A stretch of DNA of 64,000 nt from Pasteurellaceae bacterium Orientalotternb1 (GCA_011455275.1 CP015028.1:1028911-1092910), one strand, 5' to 3'. Shown: positions 45,675 to 54,754, counted from the stretch's first letter. The notes: generated by a model from the letters alone, not told the origin. A program made the numbers and translations.

Positions 45675-46609
45675 TTACCCCCCAAGTCGGTTATATCTTT
45701 ACCGCAGTATTTGCGATATTAATTATCGCCAGTGTGATTGGCGAGATGCTAAAACAAAAATATGGAGTAAAAAATTCAACTATTGCGAATCTGACTGCTC
45801 GAATTGATGCGTGGTGGGTGATGACGTTGATTTTACTTGCCGCCTTTGTATTTGGGCAGATCGGCACGACCATTTTGTTTTTCTTGATCTCCTTTGTGGC
45901 TCTGCGTGAATTTATGACATTGGTTTATCGTAAACGCAGTGATTATTACAGTATGGTGGTCTGTTTCTATTTGTTATTGCCAATTCAATACTATTTCGTG
46001 TTTGATCATTGGTATGGTATGTTTTCGATTTTCATTCCAGTCTATGGTTTTTTATTACTGCCTATTGTGGCAAGTATGAGTGGAAATACGGCGCATTTTT
46101 TAGAAAGAGCCGCTAAAACACAGTGGATGGCGATGATTTGCATTTTCTGTTTGTCTCACGTGCCTGCGTTACTTTTTTTACACCTAGACGGATTCCACAG
46201 TGATAATAATATCTTATTGCTCATTTTTATGATTGCGACGGTGCAAGCAAGCGATGTATTGCAATATATTTGGGGCAAATTAGTTGGTGGGCCGAAAATT
46301 ATGCCGCGTTTATCACCTTCTAAAACCGTATCTGGTACTGTTGGTGGCATATTGTCTGCGACAGCACTGGCGGCATTGATGGCTCCAATCACGCCATTTA
46401 GTTACTGGCAGGCGGCTGCAATCGGGTTGGTTATTTGTATTATGGGATTTCTTGGCGGGTTAGTGATGTCTGCGATCAAACGTGATCACGGTGTGAAAGA
46501 CTGGGGAAATATGATTAGTGGACATGGAGGAATGTTAGACAGGGTCGATTCAATCTGTTTTGCTGCACCCGTCTATTTTCACTTTGTGCGTTATTTTTGG
46601 AATGGTTAA
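45671..46609 (+). CDS. ynbB: Phosphatidate cytidylyltransferase (CdsA/YnbB-like)
   Basis: 312-residue membrane enzyme with about eight helices that should make CDP-diacylglycerol from phosphatidic acid and CTP. The C-terminal family signature is complete: SAIKRDHGVKDWGNMISGHG then GMLDRVDS, with the metal-binding Asp and Lys-Asp-Trp. VASMSGNTAHFLERAAKTQW and PRLSPSKTVSGTVGGI are further family segments. Translationally coupled to the acyltransferase (ATGA overlap) and last gene of the cluster. Probably a second copy beside a housekeeping cdsA elsewhere, by analogy with Escherichia coli ynbB. Confidence 0.88.
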   Translation: MITPQVGYIFTAVFAILIIASVIGEMLKQKYGVKNSTIANLTARIDAWWVMTLILLAAFVFGQIGTTILFFLISFVALREFMTLVYRKRSDYYSMVVCFYLLLPIQYYFVFDHWYGMFSIFIPVYGFLLLPIVASMSGNTAHFLERAAKTQWMAMICIFCLSHVPALLFLHLDGFHSDNNILLLIFMIATVQASDVLQYIWGKLVGGPKIMPRLSPSKTVSGTVGGILSATALAALMAPITPFSYWQAAAIGLVICIMGFLGGLVMSAIKRDHGVKDWGNMISGHGGMLDRVDSICFAAPVYFHFVRYFWNG

Positions 46610-46615
46610 ATCCAA

Positions 46616-46643
46616 TTGACTTTCTTTCGATTTCTGCTAGTTT
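46616..46643 (+). promoter_or_regulatory. Predicted promoter of yccA
   Basis: TTGACT (46616-46621) and TAGTTT (46638-46643) are 16 bases apart, just after the CdsA-like stop and about 48 bases before the next gene. Confidence 0.4.
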
Positions 46644-46690
46644 AGCCACAATTTTCAACCCTAAACTATCTCTATTTAACAGGAGTTTTT

Positions 46691-47353
46691 ATGCAACAAA
46701 ATCTCACCACAACAGCACGTGGCGAATCTTTAGTTAGCACCCACAAAGTGCTACGCAATACCTACTTCTTATTAGCATTGACTTTAGCCTTTTCATCAGT
46801 CGTTGCGATTGTTTCAATGAGCCTTAATTTACCTCGTTTACCTTGGTGGGGAATGTTAGTTGGCTTCTATGGCTTACTTTTCCTAACCAGTGCCACGGCG
46901 AATAGTGCAATGGGCTTGGTGAGTGTGTTCGCTCTGACTGGCTTTTTAGGCTATAGCTTAGGTCCAATTCTCAATGCTTTCGTTAGCAATGGAATGGGTG
47001 ATATTGTCGCATTAGCCTTCGGTGCAACAGCGGCGGTATTCTTCGCTTGCTCTGCTTATGTACTCACTACCAAAAAAGATATGTCATTCCTTTCAGGAAT
47101 GATGATTGCACTTTTTGTGGTGTTATTAGTTGGTGTGATCGCCAACATCTTCTTGCAAATCCCTGCCTTGGGGTTGGCGATTAGTGCCTTATTTGTGTTG
47201 TTCTCAACAGGCGGCATTTTATTTGCAACCAGTAACATCATTCACGGCGGCGAAACCAACTATATTCGTGCAACAGTGGATCTATACGTTTCCCTTTATA
47301 ACTTATTCGTCAGCTTCTTGAACATCTTCGGTGTGCTTGGCAACGACGATTAA
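46691..47353 (+). CDS. yccA: Bax inhibitor-1 / YccA family membrane protein
   Basis: 220 residues with seven membrane helices, BI-1 family. The helix sequence [18 protein letters not shown] is the first; [20 protein letters not shown] and the C-terminal [20 protein letters not shown] with conserved Asp are diagnostic. In Escherichia coli YccA is a slow substrate and modulator of the FtsH protease. AGGAG precedes the ATG. The next gene is tusE, the same neighbour as in Escherichia coli (yccA-tusE). Confidence 0.9.
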   Translation: MQQNLTTTARGESLVSTHKVLRNTYFLLALTLAFSSVVAIVSMSLNLPRLPWWGMLVGFYGLLFLTSATANSAMGLVSVFALTGFLGYSLGPILNAFVSNGMGDIVALAFGATAAVFFACSAYVLTTKKDMSFLSGMMIALFVVLLVGVIANIFLQIPALGLAISALFVLFSTGGILFATSNIIHGGETNYIRATVDLYVSLYNLFVSFLNIFGVLGNDD

Positions 47354-47419
47354 TTCTCTTTCGGGCGAGCCAACTGGTTCGCCCAATTTGTAAAATATTC
47401 CTCAAATCTAACCGCTTGT

Positions 47420-47758
47420 ATGTCTCACTTTATTCAATTGAACGATCAACAATTTCCTACCGATGAATTTGGCTATCTCAAAAACTTAGACGACTGGAGC
47501 GAAGAACTTGCCGTAGCGATTGCTGCTAAAGATGGCGTAACCCTAAGTGAAGCCCATTGGGAAATCGTCCACTTCGTGCGGGAGTTTTACCAAGAATACA
47601 AAACCTCGCCTGCTATCCGAATGTTAGTCAAAGCCCTTGCCCAAAAATTTGGCGAAGAAAAAGGCAACAGCCGCTATTTGCAACGTCTTTTCCCTGAAGG
47701 TCCTGCCAAACAAGCGACCAAAATCGCAGGGCTACCGAAACCAGCGAAATGTTTATAA
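47420..47758 (+). CDS. tusE: Sulfurtransferase TusE (DsrC family)
   Basis: Carries persulfide sulfur from TusBCD to MnmA for 2-thiouridine in the tRNA wobble position. 112 residues. [19 protein letters not shown] and the C-terminal block [19 protein letters not shown], with the catalytic penultimate cysteine (Cys111), are diagnostic. Starts after an uptake word (ACCGCTTGT) that ends at the ATG itself. Ten bases before the heptosyltransferase gene, so probably co-transcribed. Confidence 0.94.
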   Translation: MSHFIQLNDQQFPTDEFGYLKNLDDWSEELAVAIAAKDGVTLSEAHWEIVHFVREFYQEYKTSPAIRMLVKALAQKFGEEKGNSRYLQRLFPEGPAKQATKIAGLPKPAKCL

Positions 47759-47767
47759 GGAGATGCG

Positions 47768-48790
47768 ATGAACATTTGCGTGTTACGTCTGTCTGCGATT
47801 GGTGATGTGTGTCATACGCTTGCCGTGGTTCAGGCAATTCAACGCCATTATCCGCAGGCGGAAATCACTTGGATTGTCGGCAAAGCGGAAGCAAATTTAT
47901 TGGCGGGTATTCAAAATGTTGAGTTGATTGCTTACGATAAAAAATCAGGCTGGAAAGGAATTTTTACACTTTGGCAAAAACTGAAACACAAGCGGTTTGA
48001 TTTTCTGCTTAATTTGCAAACGGCATTGCGAGCGTCGGTGTTGTCTTTGGGCATCAACGCAAAAACTAAAATTGGCTTCAATTGTGATCGGGCGAGAGAA
48101 GGACAGTGGCTATTCACGAATGCGAAAGTAGAGCAGACAAGCTCTCCTCACGTATTAGACGGGCAGATGATGTTCGCCAAAGCGATTGGCGTGCAAGACC
48201 TGACTCCACAATGGCATTTACCCGTGAGCCAAGCGGATCTTGACTATGCGGCACAATTTATTGATTTTTCAAGAAAAAATCTGCTGATTGCTCCTTGCTC
48301 TAGCAAAAAAGCAAAAGATTGGTCGCCAGAAAATTATGCCCAAGTGGCGAATTTTGCCGTAGAGCAGAATATCAACGTGATTATTTGCGGCTCGCCATCA
48401 ACTTATGAAATGGAAACGGCGGCGAAAATTCAACAATTAGCCCCGAATTGCTGCAATATTGCAGGGAAAACCAATCTCAAGCAACTTACTGCATTGATTA
48501 AAGAAGTAGATTTAGTCCTTTCTTCCGATTCAGGCCCTGCTCACATTGCCACTACCCAGCAAACGGCAGTTATCGGGCTGTACGCAATCCATAATCCCCG
48601 CCGCACAGGGCCTTACAACGATTTGGATAAGGTGATTTCGGTTTACGAACAAGCCATTCTTGAACAATACGGCAAATCTTGGGAGAAACTCCCGTGGGCA
48701 ACCCGTGCCAAAGGCGAAGATTTAATGCAACGTATTTCCGTTGAACAGGTTCAGCAAAAAGTGCTTGAAACTTTACAACTATCTCGGTAA
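47768..48790 (+). CDS. opsX: GT9 family lipopolysaccharide heptosyltransferase (OpsX-like)
   Basis: 340-residue glycosyltransferase family 9 protein. MNICVLRLSAIGDVCHTLAV at the N terminus is the acceptor-side motif; the nucleotide-sugar half has LSSDSGPAHIATTQQTAVIG. The overall sequence recalls OpsX of Haemophilus, which adds the first L-glycero-D-manno-heptose to Kdo-phosphate of the lipooligosaccharide core, but WaaF-type or other heptosyltransferases share these motifs. The cytoplasmic face of the inner membrane is the place of action. AAGGAG precedes the start. An internal uptake-like word is near 47990. Confidence 0.78.
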   Translation: MNICVLRLSAIGDVCHTLAVVQAIQRHYPQAEITWIVGKAEANLLAGIQNVELIAYDKKSGWKGIFTLWQKLKHKRFDFLLNLQTALRASVLSLGINAKTKIGFNCDRAREGQWLFTNAKVEQTSSPHVLDGQMMFAKAIGVQDLTPQWHLPVSQADLDYAAQFIDFSRKNLLIAPCSSKKAKDWSPENYAQVANFAVEQNINVIICGSPSTYEMETAAKIQQLAPNCCNIAGKTNLKQLTALIKEVDLVLSSDSGPAHIATTQQTAVIGLYAIHNPRRTGPYNDLDKVISVYEQAILEQYGKSWEKLPWATRAKGEDLMQRISVEQVQQKVLETLQLSR

Positions 48791-48797
48791 ATTACGC

Positions 48798-48815
48798 TGT
48801 ATTGTTATTTTTACA
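48798..48815. promoter_or_regulatory. TyrR-box-like element before aroG
   Basis: TGTATT-GTTATT-TTTACA matches TGTAAA-N6-TTTACA at ten of twelve positions. It lies 17 bases before the ATG. Aromatic-amino-acid repression of DAHP synthase by TyrR would be sensible, but the site is short and found by eye. Confidence 0.35.
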
Positions 48816-48831
48816 ATTTTAGGAAACAAAA

Positions 48832-49890
48832 ATGAACACTGTCGTTAATCAAGATAGCTTACACAACGTCAATATCACCGATGAGTACGTATTACTCACT
48901 CCCAAACAACTTAAAACCGAATTTCCTTTACCCGAAAATCTACGCAAACAGATTGAGCAATCTCGCTCGGTGATTTCGGACATTATTCATAAACGGGATC
49001 CCCGCAAGCTGATTGTGATCGGGCCTTGCTCTATTCACGATCCTATTTCTGCTCTTGAATACGCCAAAAAATTAAAAGCTTTATCAGATAAAGTGTCAGA
49101 TAAACTTTACATTGTAATGCGTGTGTACTTTGAAAAACCTCGCACCACAGTCGGCTGGAAAGGCTTGATTAACGACCCGAATTTAAACGGCACCTTCAAT
49201 GTGGAAAAAGGTTTGAGAGTAGCCCGTAAATTATTGTTGGAACTTGTGGAACTTGGTTTACCGCTTGCCACCGAAGCGTTAGATCCGATCAGCCCGCAGT
49301 ATTTAGCCGATTTATTCAGCTGGTCAGCAATTGGGGCGAGAACCACCGAATCGCAAACCCACAGGGAAATGGCATCAGGCTTGTCGATGGCGGTGGGCTT
49401 CAAAAATGGTACCGATGGCAATCTTGGCGTGGCAATCAATGCAATGCAAGCCTCGGCACAAGGACACAGCTTTATTGGCATCAACCAGCAAGGGCAAGTG
49501 ACGGTGCTGACCACCAAAGGCAACCCAGACGGACACGTAATTTTACGCGGCGGCAAAACCCCAAACTACGAAGCGCAATACGTTGCCGAATGTGAACAAG
49601 CGTTACGCAAAGCGGGCTTGCCAGAAGCGATTATGATTGATTGCAGCCACGGTAATTCCAACAAAGACTACCGCCGCCAGCCAATTGTGGCAGAAGATGC
49701 GTTGCAACAACTGCTTGCGGGTAATCAATCGATCATCGGTTTAATGCTCGAAAGTCATTTATTCGCAGGTAATCAATCTTCAGAACAGCCGTTCGAGCAG
49801 ATGCAATACGGCGTTTCTATCACCGATGCGTGCATTGATTGGCAAACCACCGAAGAGCTGTTGGTGGGATTTGCAGAGGCGTTACGTTAG
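48832..49890 (+). CDS. aroG: 3-deoxy-7-phosphoheptulonate (DAHP) synthase, class I
   Basis: Condenses phosphoenolpyruvate and erythrose-4-phosphate, the first step to aromatic amino acids. 352 residues. LIVIGPCSIHDPISALEYA near the N terminus, KPRTTVGWKGLINDPNLNG, GARTTESQTHREMASGLSM and MIDCSHGNSNKDYRRQ (metal and substrate ligands) are all typical. The feedback class (Phe, Tyr or Trp) cannot be read with certainty; aroG is the name usual in Pasteurellaceae. It lies just before tyrA. Confidence 0.94.
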   Translation: MNTVVNQDSLHNVNITDEYVLLTPKQLKTEFPLPENLRKQIEQSRSVISDIIHKRDPRKLIVIGPCSIHDPISALEYAKKLKALSDKVSDKLYIVMRVYFEKPRTTVGWKGLINDPNLNGTFNVEKGLRVARKLLLELVELGLPLATEALDPISPQYLADLFSWSAIGARTTESQTHREMASGLSMAVGFKNGTDGNLGVAINAMQASAQGHSFIGINQQGQVTVLTTKGNPDGHVILRGGKTPNYEAQYVAECEQALRKAGLPEAIMIDCSHGNSNKDYRRQPIVAEDALQQLLAGNQSIIGLMLESHLFAGNQSSEQPFEQMQYGVSITDACIDWQTTEELLVGFAEALR

Positions 49891-49967
49891 TAAATGCAAT
49901 CGTAATGGTGGGTTTTGACCCACTAAAAGTAATCCAAGCGGTCAAATTTTCAGAAAATTTTGCAACT

Positions 49968-51100
49968 ATGAGCGACACTCAAAACCCCCTAACCCCCATT
50001 CGTGAGCAGATCGACCAAGTTGATCAAGCGTTAATTGAACTGCTGTCTAAACGGCTTTCGCTGGTTGCTGAAGTGGGTAAAATCAAACATCAATATGGCT
50101 TGCCTGTCTATGCCCCGAGCGTGAGGCGGCGATGATCAACGCACGCCGTAAAGAAGCAGAAAATCAAGGCGTGCCAGCGGATTTGATTGAAGATATTTTG
50201 CGGCGGGTAATGCGGGAATCCTACGCGAATGAAAACAAACACGGCTTTAAAGCGACCAACCTTGATGTGCAGAAAATCGTGATTGTGGGCGGGCAGGGGA
50301 AATTAGGTGGGCTGTTTGCTCGTTATTTCCGCCTTTCTGGCTACAAGGTCGAAACGCTTGATAAAAATGACTGGGCGAATGCGGCGGCGATTTTAAACGG
50401 GGCGGATTTGGTGCTCGTGTCGGTGCCGATTGCCAATACCTTGGCGGTGCTGGACGCACTCAAACCATATTTGAATGAAACGATGATCTTAGCCGATCTC
50501 ACTTCCGTCAAAGCACAGCCGTTGGCGAAGATGTTGGAGGTACATCAAGGAGCAGTGGTCGGGCTGCACCCTATGTTTGGGCCCGATATTGCCAGTTTTG
50601 CTAAACAAGTCACTGCTTGCTGCCACGGGCGATTTGCCGAACGTTACCAATGGCTGCTTGACCAAATTCAGATTTGGGGCGGAAAAATTGAAGTGATTGA
50701 AGCTGAAAAGCACGATCATTCAATGACTTATATCCAAGCACTGCGACATTTTTCTACCTTTGCGGCAGGGCTACATCTTTCACAACAAGCGGTTGATTTA
50801 TCGCAACTTTTAGCCCTTTCTTCGCCGATTTATCGTTTGGAATTAGCAATGATCGGACGGCTTTTCGCCCAAAACGGGGCATTGTACGCCGATATTATTG
50901 CGGACAAACCCGAAAATTTGGCGGTTATCGAATCTCTGCGACAAAGTTTTGCCCAGAGCGTTGAATTTTTCAAAAATGGCGATAAACAAGGTTTTATCCA
51001 AGCTTTTGAAAAAGTGCATCATTGGTTCGGTGATTACTCTGAGCTCTTCTTAAAAGAGAGCCAAAACTTGCTAAAACAGGCGAATGATTTACGCAAGTAA
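49968..51100 (+). pseudogene. tyrA: Chorismate mutase / prephenate dehydrogenase TyrA, frameshifted
   Basis: Bifunctional enzyme of tyrosine synthesis. Chorismate mutase part: [43 protein letters not shown]. At 50113-50116 a run of four C breaks the frame; five C would give [14 protein letters not shown], as in the E. coli protein. The second frame (50132-51100) holds [56 protein letters not shown] and [17 protein letters not shown] of prephenate dehydrogenase through a normal C terminus. The ATG of the second part (50132) could be reached by the GATGATC overlap of stop and start, so two separate proteins are conceivable. Either decay, programmed split, or sequence error. Confidence 0.88.
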
Positions 51101-51108
51101 CAGACATG

Positions 51109-51166
51109 ACAAGCGGTCACTTTCTCTTAATTTTTTGCAAAAAATAGGAAGGAAGTGACCGCTTGT
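51109..51166. repeat. Inverted uptake-signal pair after tyrA
   Basis: ACAAGCGGTC (51109-51118) and GACCGCTTGT (51157-51166) around AATTTTTTGCAAAAAAT; also arm extension ACTTTC against GGAAGT. Sits between convergent tyrA and the lipoprotein gene, so it may stop both. Confidence 0.8.
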
Positions 51167-51179
51167 TGTATGAAGCGGG

Positions 51180-51862
51180 TTAGTCCATAAACGGCAACAT
51201 AATAAGCATGGCTGGAATTAAAATAATATCAGCCGCTAATGCCAGAGGTGTCGTTGCTACTTTGGTTGCGAGTAGGCTACCATCTACATTAGTTTCACGC
51301 TTTGAAACCTGAATTGAAACAGGTAATGCCGTTTCAAATTGGTATTCTAATTTAATATTGTCCGCTTTTTTATACATTTCACCCTCGAATTTGTACTGCT
51401 TTCTGTAAATCTGCGGATCAGGTTTTGTTGGCGTAAAACCGAGTGTTTTGATGGTGCTCGTCTCTTGTGCTGTTTTTGGCTGGTAATAAAGTGAGAAATG
51501 ACCTGTAGAGAATCCCTTGGCGTTACTATCGAGATAGATGCCAAAGGGCTGATTTTTCTGTGTACTAAACGCCTTTGGTAGTTTGGTGTTAAGCAGTTTT
51601 TGAAGTTCGTTAGTGTGTACTGAGCTAATGAAATACCAATAAGTGTCACCCATCATCACAATTTGTTGATTATTTTGCGTTTTTCCAAAGGCTCGAACAG
51701 TGTCTTTGGCAATTTCTTTTGTCTCATTATGGGTTGTTACAATATCCCCAGAACCTGGAATAAAGCTCCCCCATTTCCACCCGCCCATAGCCAAGCGGTA
51801 CAACCAGTTAGTGTGATGATAAGAGAAAAGAGTGCAAGATGAATAATTCGCTTGAGTTTCAT
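51180..51862 (-). pseudogene. Lipoprotein of unknown function, frameshifted
   Basis: From ATG at 51862 the frame encodes a lipoprotein signal, MKLKRIIHLALFSLIITLTG followed by the lipobox Cys and TAWLWAGGNGG, then runs into a stop after about 40 codons. At 51768-51772 (five C on plus, five G on minus) one added base would join it to the long frame SFIPGSGDIVTTHNETKEIA, which continues to 51180. The long part has VMMGDTYWYFISSVHTNELQ, and ends with a hydrophobic stretch ALAADIILIPAMLIMLPFMD. I recognise no characterised family. The open stretch of about 200 codons without a signal peptide would otherwise look like a cytoplasmic protein. An uptake word overlaps the signal-peptide region. Confidence 0.7.
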
Positions 51863-51962
51863 AGAGTGCTCCTTGTTGGTTAAGCCGCTATAAAAAAACG
51901 GTCAGCTTGCTCAGTTTCGATGAAACATTATACAAATCTGACCGCCTCCTGAGAGTATTGAG

Positions 51963-52295
51963 TTATCCAATTGGTTTATCTAGTTTGATATCGCTGACTA
52001 AGCCTTGCGGATTAAAGTAGATAAATAGGGTATGTTGAATAGGCTCTTGATGCCCTTCACGTTTGATAAACACATAATCCCAACGGTGGGTTTCAAACGG
52101 ATCTTTTAATACTGGTGTGCCGAGTAAATAAGCCACTTGCTCTGGTGTCATACCAATTTTTACTTGGTCGATTTTGTCTTGCTCTAGGTAGTTTCCTTGT
52201 GGCACATCAATACGATAGACCACTTTTTTAACGGTTGAACAAGCGGTTACGCCCAATGCTAACAGCAATACCGCCACGAGAGATTTGATTTTCAT
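51963..52295 (-). CDS. bamE: Outer membrane assembly lipoprotein BamE (SmpA/OmlA)
   Basis: Small lipoprotein of the BAM complex that inserts beta-barrel proteins in the outer membrane. 110 residues, lipobox GVTAC with Cys19, then the SmpA/OmlA domain with KIGMTPEQVAYLLGTPVLKD and DYVFIKREG, and a final YFNPQGLVSDIKL. An uptake word is inside the signal region (about 52231). Preceded by yejK on the same strand with a separate start. Confidence 0.94.
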   Translation of the reverse strand: MKIKSLVAVLLLALGVTACSTVKKVVYRIDVPQGNYLEQDKIDQVKIGMTPEQVAYLLGTPVLKDPFETHRWDYVFIKREGHQEPIQHTLFIYFNPQGLVSDIKLDKPIG

Positions 52296-52392
52296 AGAAT
52301 AACCTTCTTTTTTGAAAAATTGGGCGAATCATACCAAATCGCCCAAAAAATGCCATTATTTTTAGGGGGCTGTCGCAACGGTTTCTAAATTA

Positions 52393-53397
52393 TCAACAGC
52401 CTCTACGTTGCAACTGATCACGCAGGTTTGCAGGTAATCCTTTGATTGTTAAAGTGTCAGAAAGTTCGTCCCACACAATCCGCTCACCTAATAATTCTGC
52501 GTTGAAACTTAGTGTCACGCCTTTGCCCGAACCAGAATATTTTGTCAATGTTTTCAAAGCATTACGCACAGGTGGAATGCTTTCTTCCAAACCATATTCT
52601 TGGCTTTCGGCAAAATGAGCGAAATCCTGTTCGTTTAAGGTTGGCAAGCTGGCGGAAAGTTCCTGCAAGGCAATTTCTTCTCCGCTGTTGATTTGCCCCT
52701 TGCAGTAGTCAAATACCTGTTTTTTGACTGCTTGGGTTTGAGTGGTGTTCAATTCGCCTTGTTCGCAGTAATCGCTAACCGCTTGTAATAGTGTTTGGTT
52801 TTGTAATTGTGGGTTTAAACCTTCTTCGGCGGCGAGAAAATCCATAAAGAAATCAGCCACTTTTCGACCAACTCGTCCTTTAATGAAAGTTAAATAGCGG
52901 TTAGATTGCGAGTCTAATTTGAGTTCCGTTAAGTTGATGCGACAGGCAATATCGTATTGCGAAATGTCGAGATATTCGGTACGTTTGACATCTAATTTTT
53001 CATCGACCAACATCGAACTGCGGCTGTCGATCAACGCAATAAATAAATATTCGGTGGCTAAAAAGGTGTAACGACACAAAATAAAAGTGCCGCCAGAAGC
53101 AAAGCTGTATTTTCCGAGTTCTGTCGCTAACATTTTGGCTGCACTGTGGCTAAATGGTAGGAAGTCGGTTTCTTGCTCAAGTAAGCGGTTGAGTTGTTGG
53201 GCAAAAATGGATTCCGATTTAAATACGCCGTAGGCTTTCGATTTGCCTTGGTAGGCTTGGTGAAGTTGCAACATCATTTGTTCAGCTTCAGGGCTAATCG
53301 GCAGCAATGTATTGCGTAAAATAGTATTTAACTGCGGCGGCTCATCTGTTGTTTGGTGCAATTGATGCAAAACAATATCGGTTAAGGTGATACTCAT
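52393..53397 (-). CDS. yejK: Nucleoid-associated protein YejK (NdpA)
   Basis: 334-residue nucleoid-associated protein of the 37-kDa family. [19 protein letters not shown] at the N terminus, [20 protein letters not shown] in the centre (GR-K-V-DFF motif) and a C-terminal [20 protein letters not shown] region fit the family. Role in chromosome organisation is poorly understood. It is divergent from ridA with a palindromic repeat between. Confidence 0.92.
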   Translation of the reverse strand: MSITLTDIVLHQLHQTTDEPPQLNTILRNTLLPISPEAEQMMLQLHQAYQGKSKAYGVFKSESIFAQQLNRLLEQETDFLPFSHSAAKMLATELGKYSFASGGTFILCRYTFLATEYLFIALIDSRSSMLVDEKLDVKRTEYLDISQYDIACRINLTELKLDSQSNRYLTFIKGRVGRKVADFFMDFLAAEEGLNPQLQNQTLLQAVSDYCEQGELNTTQTQAVKKQVFDYCKGQINSGEEIALQELSASLPTLNEQDFAHFAESQEYGLEESIPPVRNALKTLTKYSGSGKGVTLSFNAELLGERIVWDELSDTLTIKGLPANLRDQLQRRGC

Positions 53398-53410
53398 AAT
53401 GTTCCTTTGG

Positions 53411-53470
53411 GTAGGGTGGGGCTAGACCCACCAATAATGATTGGTAAAAGTGGGGGAAAACCCACTCTAC
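53411..53470. repeat. Intergenic palindromic repeat (GTAGGGTGGG family)
   Basis: GTAGGGTGGGGCTAGACCCA and the facing ...GTGGGGGAAAACCCACTCTAC form nested inverted repeats with TAATGATTGGT at the centre. A related short form (GTGGGTTTTGACCCAC) lies at about 49908-49923 between aroG and tyrA. Looks like a dispersed REP-type element. Confidence 0.65.
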
Positions 53471-53555
53471 AGTTAATTTTCTTATTATAAAATATTTACA
53501 AACCAAGAAAAACCTTTCAAACTTGAGCAGTTTTTCAGCTCAAAAAGGAAATGTT

Positions 53556-53945
53556 ATGACAAAAGTAATTCACACCGACAACGCCCCACAAGCCATTGGT
53601 CCTTATGTGCAAGCGGTAGATTTAGGTAATTTGGTTTTGACTTCAGGGCAAATTCCAGTCAATCCAAAAACAAATGAAATTCCCGCAGATATTGTTGCCC
53701 AAGCCCGTCAATCTCTTGAAAACGTGAAAGCGATTATTGAGCAATCAGGCTTAAAAGTGGCAGACATCATCAAAACCACCGTTTTTGTGAAAGATCTCAA
53801 TGATTTCGCTGCAGTTAATGCTGAATACGAAGCTTTTTTCCGTGAGAACAATCACCCTGCATTTCCTGCTCGTTCCTGCGTTGAAGTAGCACGTTTACCA
53901 AAAGATGTGGGGATCGAAATCGAAGCCATTGCGGTAAGAAAATAA
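53556..53945 (+). CDS. ridA: RidA family enamine/imine deaminase
   Basis: Hydrolyses reactive 2-aminoacrylate and related imines from PLP enzymes such as threonine dehydratase. 129 residues. HTDNAPQAIGPYVQAVDLGN, LVLTSGQIPVNPKT and the C-terminal PARSCVEVARLPKDVGIEIE (with the conserved substrate-binding Arg) identify it. ATG at 53556 follows AAGGAA; an upstream in-frame codon at 53523 is unlikely. Its stop overlaps the pgeF start by one base. Confidence 0.94.
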   Translation: MTKVIHTDNAPQAIGPYVQAVDLGNLVLTSGQIPVNPKTNEIPADIVAQARQSLENVKAIIEQSGLKVADIIKTTVFVKDLNDFAAVNAEYEAFFRENNHPAFPARSCVEVARLPKDVGIEIEAIAVRK

Positions 53946-54685
53946 TGAAGATTATCCAACCGAATTGGACGGTGCCGAGCTATATTCACGCTTTCACTAC
54001 TACCCGAGCGGGCGGCGTTAGCCAAGTACCGTTCGATAGCTTGAATTTGGGCGACCACGTTGGCGATAACCCCGCTGACGTGGCGGTAAATCGCAAAATA
54101 TTGACGGAAACCCACCGCTTGCCGCAGCAGCCTGTTTATCTCACCCAAACCCATTCCACCAAAGTGCTACGCTTGCCGTTGGAAAATGGGGCTGATTTAA
54201 ATGCCGATGCGGTTTATACTAATCAGCCAAATCAAGTCTGTTTGGTGATGACCGCTGATTGCTTGCCTGCAATTTTTTGTAGTCGAGATGGCAAAGAAAT
54301 CGCCGCCGTACACGCAGGCTGGCGAGGCTTATGTGATGGTGTGTTGGAAGCGACAGTGGCTGCGTTTGCTTGCGAGTCGAGTGAAATCCAAGTTTGGCTA
54401 GGGCCTGCTATCGGGCCGACGGCATTCCAAGTGGGCGAAGAAGTGATTGAACAGTTTGTTGCGTTTGATCCGCAAGCACGAGAAGCCTTCGTCGCCGACC
54501 CAACCACAAGCGGTAAGTTTCTCGGCAATCTTTACCAAATCGCCTGCCAACGTTTGAACAAACTCGGCATTACGGAGATTTCAGGCGGGGATTATTGCAC
54601 GTATTGTGATGCAGAAAATTTCTTCTCATACCGCCGAGACAACCAAACAGGACGAATGGCAACGCTGATTTGGCGAAGTGCCTAG
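53945..54685 (+). CDS. pgeF: Purine nucleoside phosphorylase / laccase-domain protein (YfiH, PgeF)
   Basis: 246 residues of the YfiH (DUF152, multicopper polyphenol oxidoreductase-like) family. Members act on purine nucleosides and, in Escherichia coli, influence peptidoglycan-editing. Zn/Cu ligands are in TQTHSTKVLR (His), MTADCLPAIF (Cys) and AAVHAGWRGLCDGV (His); GPAIGPTAFQVGEEV and SGGDYCTYCDAENFFSYRRD complete the family. Translationally coupled to ridA (TAATG). Confidence 0.93.
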   Translation: MKIIQPNWTVPSYIHAFTTTRAGGVSQVPFDSLNLGDHVGDNPADVAVNRKILTETHRLPQQPVYLTQTHSTKVLRLPLENGADLNADAVYTNQPNQVCLVMTADCLPAIFCSRDGKEIAAVHAGWRGLCDGVLEATVAAFACESSEIQVWLGPAIGPTAFQVGEEVIEQFVAFDPQAREAFVADPTTSGKFLGNLYQIACQRLNKLGITEISGGDYCTYCDAENFFSYRRDNQTGRMATLIWRSA

Positions 54686-54696
54686 CAAAATACATC

Positions 54697-54754
54697 GCAA
54701 GCGGTCAGATTCTCAACAAGATTTGCAAAAAATTTGTAAGATCTGACCGCTTGC
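54697..54754. repeat. Inverted uptake-signal pair after pgeF (variant words)
   Basis: GCAAGCGGTC (54697-54706) and GACCGCTTGC (54745-54754), both one base off the usual ACAAGCGGTC, with TCAACAAGATTTGCAAAAAATTT between. The shared A-to-G change on both arms keeps the stem paired, which suggests selection for the hairpin. Confidence 0.7.

Noticed and set aside
49107-49556. 149-codon minus-strand open frame inside aroG
   Set aside because: Shadow of a strongly conserved DAHP synthase gene; composition and residues do not look like a protein.
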